Of a stretch of 42,680 nucleotides of DNA, positions 32,564 through 39,597 are shown in pieces. Position 1 is the first letter of the stretch. Each line of letters opens with the position of its first letter. The notes below the pieces were generated by a model. It worked only from the letters and a program-made list of their open reading frames with translations. It ran no database searches and was not told where the DNA came from. The translations under genes and the position numbers were made by a program. Source of the stretch: Nitrospirota bacterium (GTDB lineage Bacteria; Nitrospirota; Thermodesulfovibrionia; Thermodesulfovibrionales; Magnetobacteriaceae); contig JADFYL010000006.1 of assembly GCA_015233045.1 (NCBI GenBank), positions 1 through 42,680 of the forward strand, given 5' to 3'.

Positions 32564-32620
32564 AGGAGACGGTGTGCTGGAGTGCAGGGGGATTATACTA
32601 CCGGCAATGGAGGGGTTAGT

Positions 32621-32788
32621 ATGTGCCTGGGCGAGCAATTTGGGGACGATTTGGACGAGGGGCCAGATGGCGAGGAACAGTCTTCACCGGAGGACAGGGA
32701 CATAAACGATATAAAATACCTGCTTTTAACCGGTAAGGGCAAAAAAAGGGATATACGGAGGATTATTTTATGCGGCGGCATCATTTAA
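32621..32788 (+). CDS. 55-aa acidic small protein, unknown
   Basis: ATG 32621 has GGAGGGG about 6 bases upstream. The first half is acidic (GEQFGDDLDEGPDGEEQSSP), while the second is basic and hydrophobic (DINDIKYLLLTGKGKKRDIR, RIILCGGII). I recognise no family. The end of the gene contains a second strong ribosome-binding site (GGAGG near 32756) for a 30-aa frame at 32770. The run of short frames leads into dut, so these may regulate its translation. Confidence 0.55.
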   Translation: MCLGEQFGDDLDEGPDGEEQSSPEDRDINDIKYLLLTGKGKKRDIRRIILCGGII

Positions 32789-32862
32789 CCAGGCATCATC
32801 AGAGCAGATGGCCGGATTCACCGGAGCACCCACCAAAGGCTGCGAGGTTGATGTGGAAATAA
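32770..32862 (+). CDS. possible 30-aa His/Arg/Pro-rich leader peptide overlapping the dut start
   Basis: ATG 32770 has CGGAGGA seven bases upstream. The frame reads MRRHHLTRHHQSRWPDSPEH then PPKAARLMWK and stops at 32860-32862, just 7 bases beyond the alternative dut start GTG 32853. This arrangement would allow termination-reinitiation coupling. It overlaps dut in another frame and has unusual composition, so it may be a coincidence. Confidence 0.35.
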   Translation: MRRHHLTRHHQSRWPDSPEHPPKAARLMWK

Positions 32863-33281
32863 AATTTAAAAAACTATTCCCGTCAGCAAAACAACCGCGC
32901 CGCGCATACGACACAGACGCAGGGTTTGACTTATTCAGCGTTGAGGATTGTATAGTTAATAAAAACGGCATTACCGTTATTCCTACCGGCATTGCCGTAG
33001 AGATACCACCCGGCTATGAAATGCAGATACGTCCGCGGTCAGGGCTGGCGGCTTTATATGGTTTTGTGGTAGTTAATTCGCCCGGGACTATTGACTCCGG
33101 CTATCGCGGCGAAATCAAGGTTATCGCGTGTTTGGTCGGCAGCAATGAATCCCTTCATGTCCACAAAGGAGAGGGTATAGCACAGGCCGTTATATACAAA
33201 CTGCCCGACGTTTCTTTTGTGGAAGTGGAGACCTTAAGCGATTCAGCCAGAGGAACGAAAGGTATGGGAAGTACAGGCTGA
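32808..33281 (+). CDS. dut: dUTP diphosphatase
   Basis: All five trimeric dUTPase motifs are present in order: DAGFDLFS, PRSGLAALYG, GTIDSGYRGEIKV (with the catalytic Asp region), GEGIAQAVI and the C-terminal RGTKGMGSTG. In the last motif Phe of the usual GFGSTG is replaced by Met, while the glycines stay. It hydrolyses dUTP to dUMP, preventing uracil in DNA and providing dTMP precursor. The frame from ATG 32808 gives 157 aa. GTG 32853 (MEIKFKKLFPSA, with GAGG 5 bases upstream) would give 142 aa and matches the usual N-terminus better. Confidence 0.93.
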   Translation: MAGFTGAPTKGCEVDVEIKFKKLFPSAKQPRRAYDTDAGFDLFSVEDCIVNKNGITVIPTGIAVEIPPGYEMQIRPRSGLAALYGFVVVNSPGTIDSGYRGEIKVIACLVGSNESLHVHKGEGIAQAVIYKLPDVSFVEVETLSDSARGTKGMGSTG

Positions 33282-33306
33282 CGGGCCAGTCAGGGAGGCT
33301 GTGATT

Positions 33307-33480
33307 ATGTCTATGACAGCCATGATATTATCCTTCATAACGGGGGCAGTATCGTTTGTATGGCTTAACGTAGTGTTTACAAGAAATGGATTGAGCAGAG
33401 GGCTTGCCATGTTTTTATCGTCCACCGTTGGCAGCCTTGTATCAGGCGTCGTGTATTACGCGGCAGACGCGTTATTTTAA
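33307..33480 (+). CDS. 57-aa membrane mini-protein
   Basis: ATG 33307 follows GGGAGG by about 9 bases, 25 bases after the dut stop. The product has two hydrophobic segments (MTAMILSFITGAVSFVWLNV and GLAMFLSSTVGSLVSGVVYY), separated by a short basic turn (FTRNGLSRG). No family is recognised. It was read directly; it is too short for common cut-offs. It probably belongs to the dut transcript. Confidence 0.65.
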   Translation: MSMTAMILSFITGAVSFVWLNVVFTRNGLSRGLAMFLSSTVGSLVSGVVYYAADALF

Positions 33481-33538
33481 CAAAGCAGTGGTTGCGGCAT
33501 GTTGTCCCGAACAGTCCCCGACTTGCGGGTATCGCCCG

Positions 33539-33547
33539 TGCTATGAT
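33539..33547 (+). promoter_or_regulatory. extended -10 element of cobB, short leader
   Basis: TGCTATGAT ends 14 bases before ATG 33562, implying a 5' leader of about 7 bases without a Shine-Dalgarno. Confidence 0.5.
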
Positions 33548-33561
33548 ACCATCTTTACTCT

Positions 33562-34911
33562 ATGAAGAGCGCGTTTGTCATATCCGCCCTGCAAAGCGGC
33601 GCGGGGAAGACCACGGCGGCCCTGGCGCTGATGGCCGCCCTCACGCGCATGGGCCGTCGCGTGCAACCGTTTAAGACAGGCCCGGACTTCATTGACCCTG
33701 GCCTGCACCGCGCCCTAACCGGCGTGCCGTCGTGGAATCTTGACAGGTGGATGTGCGGCGATGACTACGTCAGACATCTGTTTGCCGCGAAATCAAACGC
33801 TACTGACGTATGTATCATAGAGGGGGCGATGGGACTATTTGACGGAGGGGCGGCTTCGGCGGCCGAAACCGCAAAATTCCTCTCCCTTGCGGTGGTTATT
33901 GCCCTTGACGTAAGGGGTACCGCCGAGACCGCTGCCGCCCTGGTCAAAGGAATCGAGGCCTTCGACCCCGAACTGACGCTGGCCGGTGTAATTCTCAACA
34001 GGACAGGAAGCGACAGACACTACCGCAGGGTCAAACAGGCCATAGAGGCGCACTGCAGGTGCAAGGTGCTTGGATTTCTCCCTGCTGAGCCGCAGATACG
34101 CATACCTGAGCGCCACCTCGGCCTGTACACGGCTGAGGACGGTGTGATAAACGCTGAATTCGCTCAAAAACTTGCCTCTGCCGCCCACACCGGTATCCAC
34201 ATCGAAGAACTTCTCATGGCCTCGGCCATTAATAGTCCGCCTGTTTATATACCCGCGCCATCTCCGCCGCCACACCCCAACGCCCCGCGCATAGGTGTGG
34301 CCCGTGACAGCGCCTTCTGTTTTTATTACGAAGACAACCTCGATTACCTCTGTGCCGCCGGGGCAGAGATAGTCTTTTTCAGCCCTATAAACGACGACAA
34401 AATCCCCAATGGCGTAGGGACGGTCTATCTCGGCGGCGGCTACCCTGAACTCTACGCTGAAAGGCTCTCCTCAAACCGGAACATGCTTCGCTCAATGAGA
34501 GACTTCGCCCTCAGAGGGGGGGCAATCTACGCCGAGTGCGGTGGGTTTATGTATCTTACCCAAGGCATTGTTGACCTCAACGGGCATATCTTCCCGATGG
34601 CCGGCATATTTCCCGTAAAGACGAAAATGGCAAAGAAAAGGGTTAAACTAGGCTATAGAGAGGTGACGCTCACATCAGATTCAATACTGGGAAAAAAAGG
34701 TGCCAAACTCAGAGGACACGAGTTCCATTATTCAGAAATGGAGGATATGCCACCCTCTGTGGAAACCATATACGATAGCCACGAGGGAACAACTGGCTAC
34801 AGGATAAAAAACTGCACAGCCGGCTATGTACATCTGCACTTTGCGAGTAATCCGCAAATAGCCGGGTCTCTTTATTTAGCCGCGGCCACAGGGGTTACCG
34901 CCGTTACCTGA
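33562..34911 (+). CDS. cobB: cobyrinate a,c-diamide synthase
   Basis: This 449-aa protein is of normal length. An N-terminal dethiobiotin-synthetase-like ATPase domain has the P-loop SGAGKTTAALALM (12-24), the VQPFKTGPDFIDPGLH motif, and EGAMGLFDG. A C-terminal class I glutamine amidotransferase domain has YLGGGYPELYAERL and the nucleophile Cys326 in AECGGFMYL. It amidates the a and c side chains of cobyrinate (CbiA in anaerobic pathway naming). It is the only corrin gene in view, though the B12-binding radical SAM protein shows that the cell uses cobalamin. The last 40 bases overlap the DUF4015 gene of the opposite strand. Confidence 0.93.
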   Translation: MKSAFVISALQSGAGKTTAALALMAALTRMGRRVQPFKTGPDFIDPGLHRALTGVPSWNLDRWMCGDDYVRHLFAAKSNATDVCIIEGAMGLFDGGAASAAETAKFLSLAVVIALDVRGTAETAAALVKGIEAFDPELTLAGVILNRTGSDRHYRRVKQAIEAHCRCKVLGFLPAEPQIRIPERHLGLYTAEDGVINAEFAQKLASAAHTGIHIEELLMASAINSPPVYIPAPSPPPHPNAPRIGVARDSAFCFYYEDNLDYLCAAGAEIVFFSPINDDKIPNGVGTVYLGGGYPELYAERLSSNRNMLRSMRDFALRGGAIYAECGGFMYLTQGIVDLNGHIFPMAGIFPVKTKMAKKRVKLGYREVTLTSDSILGKKGAKLRGHEFHYSEMEDMPPSVETIYDSHEGTTGYRIKNCTAGYVHLHFASNPQIAGSLYLAAATGVTAVT

Positions 34912-36200
34912 GCCGGGGCCTGAACAGGGGCTTGGGCAGACTGCGGCGACTTCTGCTTCAGTCCTTCGGGGTAATAGTTATTCTGAGGATTCCAGAGCAT
35001 CCAACCGTTGGAGCCAAACTGTTCGGCGGCTTTTATCTGTTCTCTGACTGGCTCTCCCTTGAAGAATCTCCTGTCGTAGGCGTAATCTCTAAAGGCCTGT
35101 ATCCAGGGCCTGAAGCGATTGGTGGCCAGTTGAGTGCGCTCTTGCGCCCTCTTAAGGGATAGATAGACTATTTTATTAGGATTCTGGACAGGATTCCTAT
35201 AGCCAGGGATTCCAAACTGAAACCCTGATGGGTAGAGCATTGGTGACAGGTAGTCGGGGACGCCGGCGAGGTTCTCAATTTTTTGGCCGATTTGCGTATC
35301 GTCAAGATTCCAGCACGCATATCCGAATATGTCCGCGCCAAGATACACGTTATATGGGGCAAGTCTCCTTTTGGCCTCCTGAAGAAAACCGGTGACCGCC
35401 TTTACCCTGGCCTCCTCAGTGCTTGGTTTGGAAAACTTGGGTTTCAACGAATCGGGAAACCTCACATAATCAAACTGTATCTCGTCAAATCCGCTTTGGG
35501 CGGCCTCAACGGCTATATCAATATTGTAGTCCCACACCTCTTTTCTGAAAGGGTCAACCCATGCTAGTTTCTCTCTGTCGCGCCAGAGGTCTCCGCCCTG
35601 TGTCTTTACAGCGAGTTCATGCCTTGCCTGGGCCAGCGGGTTGTCCTTAAAAACAACTATGCGCGCAATTAGATATATGCCTTTATCCCTGAAAGTCTTT
35701 ACCATTTCTTTAAGGTCTTTAACAAGAATAACCTTCTGCCCGCCGATTTCAGCGGCAAGCGGAATGGCGCTCTTGTAGTTCAGCACACCCCAGTCGGTCT
35801 TTACGTCAATTACAAGGGCATTGATTTCTGTATCTTCTATTAGCTTAAGGGCGGCGTTTCGCAGTTTCTTGCTGGCCGCTCCATACATGGATAAATAGAG
35901 GGCCTTAGGGACAAAGGGCCTTAAGGGTATCTCGATTGCGGTGGCACCCTGCGAAGGGACACCCTCGCCCCTCATGTACCCTGGAGACTTCGCCAATATT
36001 TTACTTGCCGGAGCCTTAACACTGACAACGCCAGCCTCGTTTGTCAGAAGTGTCGTGGTGTTGTCCACAAGCACCGAGGCATTAATTATTGGTTTCTTCG
36101 ACACGGAATCTACAACTTTTACGTCCAGCGCATACGCGTCGTTAAACAAAAGCACCATGACAAACAGGACTGCCGCAGAATATTTAGCTATTGATCTCAT
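34872..36200 (-). CDS. putative glycoside hydrolase, DUF4015 family
   Basis: Start ATG at complement 36200 is supported by GAGGGTG 8 bases upstream (the TTG at 36239 overlaps the preceding gene). The 442-aa protein has a signal peptide (AVLFVMVLLFNDAYA-LD) and a small beta domain with a carboxypeptidase-regulatory-like pattern (VKVVDSVSKKPIINASVLVD). A TIM-barrel of the DUF4015 type follows: ALVIDVKTDWGVLNY, GIYLIARIVVFKDNPLA, WRDREKLAWVDPFRKEVWDY, and FDEIQFDYVRFPD, with acidic catalytic candidates. The C-terminus is a Pro/Gln/Ala/Val-rich tail. It presumably cleaves a polysaccharide in the periplasm or outside, together with the deacetylase upstream. Confidence 0.88.
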   Translation of the reverse strand: MRSIAKYSAAVLFVMVLLFNDAYALDVKVVDSVSKKPIINASVLVDNTTTLLTNEAGVVSVKAPASKILAKSPGYMRGEGVPSQGATAIEIPLRPFVPKALYLSMYGAASKKLRNAALKLIEDTEINALVIDVKTDWGVLNYKSAIPLAAEIGGQKVILVKDLKEMVKTFRDKGIYLIARIVVFKDNPLAQARHELAVKTQGGDLWRDREKLAWVDPFRKEVWDYNIDIAVEAAQSGFDEIQFDYVRFPDSLKPKFSKPSTEEARVKAVTGFLQEAKRRLAPYNVYLGADIFGYACWNLDDTQIGQKIENLAGVPDYLSPMLYPSGFQFGIPGYRNPVQNPNKIVYLSLKRAQERTQLATNRFRPWIQAFRDYAYDRRFFKGEPVREQIKAAEQFGSNGWMLWNPQNNYYPEGLKQKSPQSAQAPVQAPAQVTAVTPVAAAK

Positions 36201-36235
36201 ACAATTTTCACCCTCTGTTTTATTTAAAATTTTAG

Positions 36236-37030
36236 TCAATTCCCTGTTAACAATCTCTCAAATGACTTCCCCTGGTTCGCATTTTCAAGAAGGAAGCGTG
36301 GCAGCGACATCACATTGTCGCCACTTCTGACCGGGCGCCTCTCAATAGAAAACGCGGCCACGTATCCCGCCTCAGACGCCTTGCCCGACAGGTAGTCGTC
36401 GTATATCCCGAACGGCCACGCGAGCAGGTCTATTTTTGTGCCAAACTCCTTTTCGAGCTTATCCTTAGATTTCTTTAACTGAGTCTCTACGAGTTTTTCA
36501 TATTCCTTCTGGTCAAGCTTCTTTTTTTCCCTCTTGAAATTTGGATGCCAGTACGTATGGGATTGAAGGTCGAAAAGGCCAGTCTCTTTCAGCTCTTTGA
36601 GCTGGTTCCATGTCATAGCGTACGAGGCGTTTGAGATCGCGGAAGGGTAGATGAAAAGGGTAACAGGTATCTGGTATTTCCTTACAAGGGGAAGCATATC
36701 GGTGTGGATGGATTTATGGCCGTCATCCGCGACAATAACCACACTGTGCGGTGGAAGGGGTTTATTGTTTTTCAGGCAGTCAATAACCTGCCTTAGCGGG
36801 ATTACCGTGTAGCCGTTTTGCTTGAGATATTTTAAGTGCGATTCAAAAACAGGCGTCGTTATAGTCATACTGTCAGCAACAGTTGGCCCAAGCCGGTGAT
36901 AAAGCAATATTGGAACCCCCGTCCCCGATGTAGCGGCTTTGTCCGCGGAGGCCGCTGCAAAAGAGCCGGTAATAAACAAAAAAACAACCGCCATTAAGAC
37001 AATTTTCGTGCTAATTCTCGTGTATCTCAT
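36236..37030 (-). CDS. exported polysaccharide deacetylase
   Basis: ATG at complement 37030 follows GAGGAGGGGG by 6 bases; an ATG at 37051 precedes that site and is unlikely. The product of 264 aa has a signal peptide (IVLMAVVFLFITGSFAAASA). The NodB domain includes GVPILLYHRLG, VVIVADDGHKSIHTDMLP (motif 1, DD), LQSHTYWHPNF (motif 2, H-x3-H) and LLAWPFGIYDDYL. It resembles PgaB/IcaB-type deacetylases that act on poly-N-acetylglucosamine-like glycans. It is the first gene of a two-gene operon with the DUF4015 glycosidase, the same two activities that are fused in PgaB. That parallel is my inference. Confidence 0.9.
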   Translation of the reverse strand: MRYTRISTKIVLMAVVFLFITGSFAAASADKAATSGTGVPILLYHRLGPTVADSMTITTPVFESHLKYLKQNGYTVIPLRQVIDCLKNNKPLPPHSVVIVADDGHKSIHTDMLPLVRKYQIPVTLFIYPSAISNASYAMTWNQLKELKETGLFDLQSHTYWHPNFKREKKKLDQKEYEKLVETQLKKSKDKLEKEFGTKIDLLAWPFGIYDDYLSGKASEAGYVAAFSIERRPVRSGDNVMSLPRFLLENANQGKSFERLLTGN

Positions 37031-37060
37031 ATCAAACCCCCTCCTCAACATAACCCCGTT

Positions 37061-37089
37061 ATCTTATACAATATTTACAAATTCTGCAA
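37061..37089 (-). promoter_or_regulatory. sigma-70 promoter of the deacetylase/DUF4015 operon
   Basis: The minus strand reads TTGCAG (37084-37089), a 17-base spacer, then TAAGAT (37061-37066). Predicted start near 37054, 24 bases before the ATG and just ahead of the GAGGAGGGGG site. Confidence 0.6.
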
Positions 37090-37138
37090 GCTATTTGTTT
37101 TAGGCGTAAAAATATTTCTGATATATGTATCGAGAATT

Positions 37139-37171
37139 GTCTTCCCCGGGGGTTTTTCAAAACCGGAAGAC
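37139..37171. repeat. long bulged hairpin between HD-GYP and deacetylase genes
   Basis: GTCTTCC and GGTTTT pair with AAAACC and GGAAGAC, giving 13 base pairs around a 2-base loop, with a 5-base bulge CCGGG on one side. It lies about 30 bases past the HD-GYP stop. No T-tract follows on the minus strand. Confidence 0.6.
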
Positions 37172-37202
37172 GCACAAATCTCTTTACGCAAAGGCATTTT
37201 AA

Positions 37203-38474
37203 TTAAAAGTAGTCGCGTACCAGCTCGCTTAGGGATTTCTCAAGGACGGCGTCTTCAGCTTTGCTTGTCTTGTCGTATAGTTCGACTGATAGACCTATGA
37301 AGACTTCCAACAGCTTAGGGTCAAAGTGTTTCCCTGAACCTTCTTTTAGTATCTCTATGGATTTTTCATAAGAGTACGGCTCTTTATAAGGGCGTTTCGA
37401 CGTGAGGGCGTCAAACACATCGGCTATCGAAAATATTCTTGCGTTAATTGGTATGTCTTCCCCTGCAAGCCGCCCCAAATAGCCATTTCCGTCATATCTC
37501 TCGTGATGATATACCACCACGGCAACCGCGTCTGTGAGCCACGCGTGTCTTCCCACTATATCTACGCCGTGAAGGACGTGGGTTTTCATCTGGTCGAACT
37601 CCTCTTCGGTGAGATTGCCTGGTTTTAGCAAAATATTGTCTGATATAGCAATTTTCCCTATATCGTGGAGAAATGAACCCATTATCAGGCTTCGCATTTC
37701 GTCTTCTTTTAGGCTCAGGGCGGCACCAAGCGTGACGGCGTAAATCGTAACCCGATAGTTGTGGCTGTTTGTGTCGCTGTCTCTTTTAGCAATGGCGCTG
37801 CCTAGTGACTCAAGCATCCCGATGTTGGCGTCTGACAGGTCGCCCGTGAGTTTTATCAAATCCTTATTCATCGCCATGACTATCGGATAAAAGATAATCG
37901 CCGTTACAAAAACTGCCAAAACTACTATGAGTAAAGACCCTGTGAGCAGATTCCTAATATCTTTCATTGTATGGTCATCCGCGCGATACACGCCCTCGAA
38001 ATAACCGTATTTCTTGTTATCATCGTCAAACAGCGGCACAACGAACTGTAAGAAGATTCGACCGCCTATGAAAAACTTGTTATAGGTGACATTGTCGGTA
38101 AACAAATACGAGTGGTCTTTCGATTCGATGTATTTCTCGCTCTTTTCTATTGCATCGGCGTCTTTAGAGGAGACTTCGTAGAGCTTTTCACGTTTGGCGT
38201 TGTAGAGTTCGACGGCGATGAAATGGGCCATTTCGATGTGTCGGTTGAGTTTTTTGATCATTGTGTCACGCTCTTGTTCGGTTGCGTTCAGTGAAAAATA
38301 CTGTTTATCATGTAATAGCGGTTTAGATTCGGCTAAGGCAAGGTCTTCAACGAAATCGCCAATCTCTTCAAGCTTGACAAAAAATACCACCACCCCTAAC
38401 ACAACAGACAACACAATCCAGCCCAGAAACAGACGCGCTATCAGCTTTCTGTGTATATTTCTTGTTACTACCAT
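37203..38474 (-). CDS. HD-GYP-type phosphodiesterase with extracytoplasmic sensor domain (GYL variant)
   Basis: This 423-aa protein has two transmembrane helices (about 11-33 and 178-200) enclosing an extracytoplasmic sensor of about 145 residues, CHASE/PAS-like. The cytoplasmic HD domain has H270-D271, the HHERYDGNGYL segment at 323-333, and the conserved C-terminal half (IPINARIFSIADVFDALTSKRPYKEPYS). The family normally hydrolyses cyclic di-GMP. In this protein the name-giving GYP is GYL (Leu333), while both His and the IADVFDALTSKRPY segment are kept. It follows the GT-C-like membrane gene after a CATATG-centred palindrome. No clear Shine-Dalgarno is seen. Confidence 0.9.
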   Translation of the reverse strand: MVVTRNIHRKLIARLFLGWIVLSVVLGVVVFFVKLEEIGDFVEDLALAESKPLLHDKQYFSLNATEQERDTMIKKLNRHIEMAHFIAVELYNAKREKLYEVSSKDADAIEKSEKYIESKDHSYLFTDNVTYNKFFIGGRIFLQFVVPLFDDDNKKYGYFEGVYRADDHTMKDIRNLLTGSLLIVVLAVFVTAIIFYPIVMAMNKDLIKLTGDLSDANIGMLESLGSAIAKRDSDTNSHNYRVTIYAVTLGAALSLKEDEMRSLIMGSFLHDIGKIAISDNILLKPGNLTEEEFDQMKTHVLHGVDIVGRHAWLTDAVAVVVYHHERYDGNGYLGRLAGEDIPINARIFSIADVFDALTSKRPYKEPYSYEKSIEILKEGSGKHFDPKLLEVFIGLSVELYDKTSKAEDAVLEKSLSELVRDYF

Positions 38475-38489
38475 CTATTCGTAATATCC

Positions 38490-38501
38490 GGGCATATGCC
38501 C
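38490..38501. repeat. palindrome GGGCATATGCCC
   Basis: Perfect 12-base palindrome in the 27-base gap between two minus-strand genes, abutting the stop codon of the membrane gene. It shares the CATATG centre with the larger palindrome at 31177-31196. Confidence 0.5.
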
Positions 38502-39524
38502 TCAGGGTACATCCTGTTTGTTAAAATCCCTTATCACTATGAGACCGGCCGGAATAAACACAACCGCAAGAGGAACCAAAAATAATCTTGTCTCGCTCGT
38601 TGAACCAAAGAAAAACATCAAAACAGTCCACGGCAAGACAATGAAATACAGACATTTGGCAAGAAAATCCGGCCATAATATTATAAAAAACACCGCACAC
38701 AGCAAGATGTGAAACATCTCTGCCAGTCCTTTCCATGTCCAATCATTTATAAAATTCAAATATGCCAGCATAAATCCCGGCATAATCGGCCCATAGCCGC
38801 TGTCCACATAGCTTGACAAACCCAGCACCAGTCTCAACCCAACATACACAAACACCCATGTGGACATCGTGATGGCAAGATAAAGAATATTGCGCCTCTT
38901 CTGTTCCTTAAAGTTATCCATACACAAGAGCATCAACGGGATGAAAATTGATGTCTCCCTGTTTAGCGCGGCGAAGAGCGTCAACGGCACTAAATACACC
39001 AGTTTATCTTTTCTTATCCACAAGGAGGCCAGCAGATAAAATATTACGTCCGTGTAGGTATAAGCCGACAGCGAGGAGTGATGATACGAATGGCTTATCC
39101 CCCATGCAAGCATAATTAAGCCCATTATTGCGTAATTGCGGCTGAGGCCAAACGTCCTGTAATAGAGAAAGGCCAGCCAAAAAATGATTACATTTTGAAC
39201 GATTCTGAAAGTCAGCCACGAAAGCCAGTGGTCAAGGCGCAGGTTTGCGCTTTGAGCCTTGAAAACATTGGGCACGTTGATATACTTATCGGCCAACGGC
39301 CTGAAGGGCTGTCTCCAAAGTTCATATACCCACTGCGTAAGTATTCTGTACCTATAGGGTATTGGAGCAGTCCCATTTATAATTACACTATGTCTGTTTT
39401 GTTCCTCAGTGGATAAGTAGTCGCCACCGTAATCGTAAACAGACTTGAACTGCGTATAAATCGTATATAACGACAGCGCTATCACTATGGAAATAATTGT
39501 GCCGTTTACGGTATTGCTATTCAC
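38502..39524 (-). CDS. polytopic membrane protein, GT-C-like, unknown function
   Basis: This 340-aa protein starts with GTG. About eight to nine hydrophobic helices are visible. After the first helix a loop (YGGDYLSTEEQNRHSVIINGTAPIPYRYR) carries acidic and Arg residues. A central HSYHHSSLSAYTYTDVIFY and NRETSIFIPLMLL follow. The 'RYR' and 'NRET' landmarks recur in uncharacterised bacterial membrane proteins thought to be lipid-linked-sugar glycosyltransferases. It lies between the receiver protein (upstream, separated by the dispersed palindrome) and the HD-GYP gene. No Shine-Dalgarno is obvious. Confidence 0.7.
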   Translation of the reverse strand: MNSNTVNGTIISIVIALSLYTIYTQFKSVYDYGGDYLSTEEQNRHSVIINGTAPIPYRYRILTQWVYELWRQPFRPLADKYINVPNVFKAQSANLRLDHWLSWLTFRIVQNVIIFWLAFLYYRTFGLSRNYAIMGLIMLAWGISHSYHHSSLSAYTYTDVIFYLLASLWIRKDKLVYLVPLTLFAALNRETSIFIPLMLLCMDNFKEQKRRNILYLAITMSTWVFVYVGLRLVLGLSSYVDSGYGPIMPGFMLAYLNFINDWTWKGLAEMFHILLCAVFFIILWPDFLAKCLYFIVLPWTVLMFFFGSTSETRLFLVPLAVVFIPAGLIVIRDFNKQDVP

Positions 39525-39554
39525 ACTATTCTGTTCAATAGATAAAGCATATGA

Positions 39555-39597
39555 GAAATTACGGGTGAAGGGGGGTTACCCCCCTTCGTCTTTAAGG
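39555..39597 (-). repeat. dispersed palindromic repeat, copy 2
   Basis: GAAGGGGGG / CCCCCCTTC, with TTA/TAA-type centre, flanked by gaaattacgggt and gtctttaa. On the minus strand it has the same orientation as copy 1 (12041-12090) and starts immediately after the receiver-protein stop codon. Confidence 0.8.

Noticed and set aside
33482-33561. Cobalamin riboswitch ahead of cobB
   Set aside because: The region is only 80 bases with a promoter 14 bases before the start; no B12-box was seen.
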